Notes under the pieces: model-generated | What the model was told of the DNA's origin: nothing | Seen by the model: only the letters and a program-made list of their open reading frames with translations | Database searches by the model: none | NCBI GenBank assembly: GCA_023228445.1 | Contig: JALOBD010000032.1 | Coordinates: 1-16,700 of the forward strand | Length of the DNA: 16,700 bases | Direction: 5' to 3' | Source of the DNA: Sphaerochaeta sp. | GTDB taxonomy: Bacteria > Spirochaetota > Spirochaetia > Sphaerochaetales > Sphaerochaetaceae | Shown here: piece by piece, positions 14,144 to 16,700 of the stretch | How positions within the stretch are numbered: the first letter of the stretch is position 1 | How the letters are laid out: each line of letters opens with the position of its first letter | Made by a program: the position numbers and the translations under genes

Positions 14144-16454
14144 GGTGCTGCTCCTTGAAACGGATCGTCACCACCGTCCCTTCGCTACTCGACTGCACCT
14201 TAAGGTCGGCATCGGCCATGGCTGCCCGATTCTTCATGATCCGCATACCAAGGCCCCGCCGGTTGGGCTTTCGCCCCAAGCCGGTGCCATCATCACTGAC
14301 GGTGAGGGTGTAATAGGTGAGCCCATCCTCTCCCGTCATGCTGCTGGAAGAGACTTCGATGTGCGAGGCCTTCGAGTGCTTGATGGCGTTGGTCAACGCC
14401 TCCTGGACAATCCGGAAGAGGTTGAGTTCGCGGGTGGAATCGGTGATGCGGAAGGCGGAATCGACGTTGATGTCCACCTCGATGTCGGCGTGGCGTAGAC
14501 TCTCGTTGACCAGTGCTTGCAGGCGTTGGTTGAAGGAGGATGAGGAGAGCTCGAGCGGCATCAAGCCGCGGCTGATGGTTCGCACCTTGGAGATGGCGTC
14601 ATCGAGGTGGGCGCTGATCTGTGTAAGTTCACGAAGCTGGATCTCATGGTGCTCGCTGAGCTGCTGGCTCGCCGCGGTGGCGAGCAACGAGATGCCGAGC
14701 AGGTACTGGCATAGGTCGTCGTGGAGGTCTTGGCCGATGCGCTCCATCGTCTTGGTGGCGATCTCCATCACTTCATCCTCCAACTCGATCCTCCGCTTCA
14801 CTTCGGTGTGTAGCGCAGCGGTCCTCTTGGCCACCTGGTCCTCGAGGGTACGTTCATGGCTTCGGATTTGCTCGAGCAACAGCGAGCCTTTCAGTGCACT
14901 GGAGATCTGTTCCTGCAGCACGGCATAGAGCTCGGGGACCACCATGCCAAACGGGACGAGCAGATACCCCATCGGTTCATCGAGATAGACCAGCGGCAAG
15001 AGCACCCAGCGCCGCCCTCTCCATGCATCACCCAAAGATGGGGGGAGGATCTCTTGGACTGCGAACTGCAAGAAGTGCGTCTCATCACTCTCAATATCAT
15101 GGGTGGTCATCATCAAGCGCGCCCGGTCGGGCTCTTCTGTGAATCCGACAAGGTACCCCTCATTCAGGTCAAAGAGTTGGAGACACTCACGGAGGCTGGG
15201 GATCAGCTGGGCCAATTCAAAGGTGCCAGAGAGCGTCGCGCTGACCTTGCGCAGGTTATCGAACGACTTCTGCACCGCTACCCGCTTGGCTGCCTGAAAG
15301 CGCCCCAACTTCTCCCCCACCAGTGTGCGCGCCGCCGCCATCATGGCAGAGCGGCGTTCCTGGTTTCCTTCCTTGGCTCGGTTGGCCTGGTATTCGATCA
15401 CCGAGAGGTAGTCGTGCCAGCGGTGTAGCGCACCACTGGAGGAGGCTGTTGCATCGAGGGCCCGGTTGAGCCGGGCGATCAAGAGGTCGTATTGGTCTCG
15501 ATTCATCAAGCTGACCAGCTCCTCGATGGAGAGTCGCTCTGCGACGGTGGCGTGTTTGGGGAGTTCCTGCAAGCCGGGGGTAAGGCCGACGTGGGGGTTG
15601 CACCCACACGACTCTCGGATGACCGGGGTACAGGGAAGGCTCACATGCTCCTCTTCGCCTCCGGCCATGAGGCGATCGAGCATGTCGACGGCGAGGATCC
15701 CCATCTCGTAGAGTGGTTGGGTCACCGTGGTCAACGGCGGGCTGGTGTACCGGGCGGGATCAAGGCCATCGAAACCGACTACCGACACGTCATCGGGGAC
15801 CCTGACCCCGCTTCGTGCCAGCTCCTGCAATGCTCCGAGGGCCATCCAATCGTTGAGACAGATCAACGCATCGATCGAGTCGTTTCGCGCCAACAGCGCT
15901 CGCACCGCGTCGCGCCCGCTATCCTCGGTGAAGGTTCCCTCGAAGATCATCGCTGGCTCAAGGGTGATATCGTGGTCACCCAGGACCTGGACAACGGCAG
16001 CCAATCGGCTGATCGATTCCTGGTGGTTGGTAGGCCCCGTTACCACGGCGAAGTTGCGGCGGCGGTGGACCGTCACAAGATGTTCCACCACACTGCCCAT
16101 CCCCTGCCCACCCTCGACGGTGATGTCGCTCATCCCCTCCAGCCGCATCCCGATGGAAACGGTGGGGATCGTCGACCAGGAGGAGAAGAATTGGGAGAGG
16201 TCCAGCGTGGTGAAGAAGGTGGCAAGCGAGGAGGCGATGATGATCAGGCCGTCGATGTTGTGTTGACTGGCCAAGTGGTAGGCGAGGTTGGAGGAGGCCT
16301 CACTGGCGATGGGACTGCCCAGGCGCGAGCCGATGAATGAGATGGTGCCCAGGTTTCGGCGCTTGGCCTCCTGTTCCATGGCATGCCAGAGGTTTGCCTG
16401 ATACTCGTCATCCAAGCCTGCGGTGAAGATTCCGATACAACGGGGAGTGGACAT
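14136..16454 (-). CDS. Cytoplasmic histidine kinase with N-terminal LacI-type sugar-binding fold
   Basis: A 772-residue sensor kinase with an unusual build. Residues about 5-285 are a LacI/GalR-type periplasmic-binding-protein fold: IGIFTAGLDDEYQANLWHAM, VVTGPTNHQES with a following SRL, ICLNDWMALGALQEL, and VSVVGFDGLDPARYTSPPLT with TVTQP after it. This fold normally follows a DNA-binding HTH, but none is present. About 300-390 is a helical linker, and 395-525 looks like a GAF domain. A coiled coil runs from about 526 to 570. Then comes a HisKA_3 helix with His578 in DLHDDLCQ and a HATPase with Asn689 (QEALTNAIKH), DDGTGLG (721-727) and RRGLGMRIM. I see no signal peptide or transmembrane segment, so it senses an intracellular ligand, probably a sugar. 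It is coupled to the response regulator. The ribosome site GGAGG is rather far (14 bases) from the ATG. Confidence 0.92.
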   Translation of the reverse strand: MSTPRCIGIFTAGLDDEYQANLWHAMEQEAKRRNLGTISFIGSRLGSPIASEASSNLAYHLASQHNIDGLIIIASSLATFFTTLDLSQFFSSWSTIPTVSIGMRLEGMSDITVEGGQGMGSVVEHLVTVHRRRNFAVVTGPTNHQESISRLAAVVQVLGDHDITLEPAMIFEGTFTEDSGRDAVRALLARNDSIDALICLNDWMALGALQELARSGVRVPDDVSVVGFDGLDPARYTSPPLTTVTQPLYEMGILAVDMLDRLMAGGEEEHVSLPCTPVIRESCGCNPHVGLTPGLQELPKHATVAERLSIEELVSLMNRDQYDLLIARLNRALDATASSSGALHRWHDYLSVIEYQANRAKEGNQERRSAMMAAARTLVGEKLGRFQAAKRVAVQKSFDNLRKVSATLSGTFELAQLIPSLRECLQLFDLNEGYLVGFTEEPDRARLMMTTHDIESDETHFLQFAVQEILPPSLGDAWRGRRWVLLPLVYLDEPMGYLLVPFGMVVPELYAVLQEQISSALKGSLLLEQIRSHERTLEDQVAKRTAALHTEVKRRIELEDEVMEIATKTMERIGQDLHDDLCQYLLGISLLATAASQQLSEHHEIQLRELTQISAHLDDAISKVRTISRGLMPLELSSSSFNQRLQALVNESLRHADIEVDINVDSAFRITDSTRELNLFRIVQEALTNAIKHSKASHIEVSSSSMTGEDGLTYYTLTVSDDGTGLGRKPNRRGLGMRIMKNRAAMADADLKVQSSSEGTVVTIRFKEQHHG

Positions 16455-16501
16455 AGCGTGCTTCTTTGCCTCCTCTGTCCATCATAACGCACCTCCCCCT
16501 G

Positions 16502-16530
16502 ATTACAAGCAAGGGTAATTCTGGGAACAA
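16502..16530 (-). promoter_or_regulatory. Possible sigma-70 promoter for the two-component operon
   Basis: On the minus strand TTGTTC (16530-16525; 3 of 6) and TGTAAT (16507-16502; 5 of 6) are separated by 17 bases. Transcription would begin near 16495, about 40 bases before the kinase ATG. The spacing and -10 are good and the -35 is weak. Confidence 0.45.
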
Positions 16531-16621
16531 AGGCTCAGAAAAGAAGGAAGGCAACCCACCGTGCGACCATTGCCGCCCCAACGAGTTGCCCGAAAGCCTG
16601 GTAGAATCTGGAATCACCGTC

Positions 16622-16649
16622 CTGTCGTGCACCTTTGTGCATCCGACAG
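16622..16649. other. Strong hairpin between the tRNA and the kinase gene
   Basis: CTGTCG (16622-16627) pairs with CGACAG (16644-16649), and inside it TGCAC (16628-16632) pairs with GTGCA (16637-16641) around a CTTT loop, with a 2-base bulge on one side. It lies about 20 bases past the 3' end of the minus-strand tRNA. No T-run follows on either strand, so it is not a standard terminator. It may be a factor-dependent end or a processing signal for the tRNA transcript. Confidence 0.4.
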
Positions 16650-16670
16650 TCCATTATCAAACCAACTATT

Positions 16671-16700
16671 TAGCAGGGGAAGGACTCGAACCTACGACCT
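16671..16700 (-). tRNA. 3' end of a tRNA gene (anticodon outside the window)
   Basis: The minus strand from the right edge reads a 5-base variable loop AGGTC, a T-arm GTAGG-TTCGAGT-CCTTC, then the acceptor strand CCCTGCT and discriminator A (16671). CCA is not encoded. The T-loop TTCGAGT is canonical. One T/T mismatch sits at the second pair of the T-stem (16694 with 16680). The anticodon arm, D-arm and 5' acceptor strand lie beyond the window, so the amino acid cannot be called. Confidence 0.75.

Noticed and set aside
15492..16340. Open frame of about 280 codons on the plus strand within the kinase gene
   Set aside because: It is antisense to the LacI-type domain and reads as low-complexity Gly/Asp/His-rich sequence without a domain.
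1..16700. CRISPR arrays, insertion sequences, prophage genes
   Set aside because: No regularly spaced direct repeats, transposase motifs or phage structural genes were seen anywhere in the window.

Overview
The window is GC-rich by eye and almost entirely coding. Every recognisable gene except one is on the minus strand. The composition and gene families fit a fermentative bacterium, and I lean towards a free-living or gut spirochaete of the Sphaerochaeta type. That lean rests on the mix of LacI-fold/kinase fusion, AmmeMemoRadiSam genes, an NfnAB pair and the style of the binding-protein signal peptide, so it is inference. No rRNA or marker gene is present to settle it.

Layout, left to right. 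(1) 1-1847, minus: the NfnAB pair, an electron-bifurcating NADH-dependent ferredoxin:NADP+ oxidoreductase. nfnB runs off the left edge, and a good sigma-70-type promoter (TTGACA, 17-bp spacer) precedes nfnA. (2) 1994-2338, plus: a one-domain cupin, the only plus-strand gene, divergent from nfnA and convergent with (3) hsp20 (2401-2823, minus). The AT-rich upstream region of hsp20 carries an almost perfect sigma-54 promoter and several inverted repeats. (4) 3106-7704, minus: a tight gene run made of the AmmeMemoRadiSam triad (amrB, amrA, amrS), a C_GCAxxG_C_C-family cysteine-rich protein, and a split IMP synthase. The split consists of a PurO-type IMP cyclohydrolase plus a stand-alone AICAR transformylase. 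Neighbours overlap or sit within a few dozen bases. (5) 7764-13342, minus: a sugar uptake and cleavage operon with a binding protein, two permeases and a cytoplasmic GH3 glycosidase. A long hairpin lies between the binding protein and the permeases, and no ATPase gene is present. (6) 13487-16454, minus: a two-component pair. The histidine kinase has no membrane segment; its N-terminal half is a LacI/GalR-type sugar-binding fold without a DNA-binding helix-turn-helix. The response regulator is of the NarL/FixJ type. (7) 16455-16700: a kinase promoter, a strong hairpin, and the 3' end of a tRNA gene cut by the right edge.

How it may work together: the soluble kinase probably senses an intracellular sugar, perhaps the product of the GH3 enzyme, and through its regulator controls the adjacent transporter-GH3 operon. 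The amr-C_GCAxxG-purO-purH run downstream could be read through from that operon or start at its own promoter next to a G8 tract. The most original elements are the cytoplasmic LacI-fold histidine kinase and the linkage of the functionally unsolved AmmeMemoRadiSam triad to a split purine enzyme. The sigma-54 control of the small heat-shock protein is also notable.
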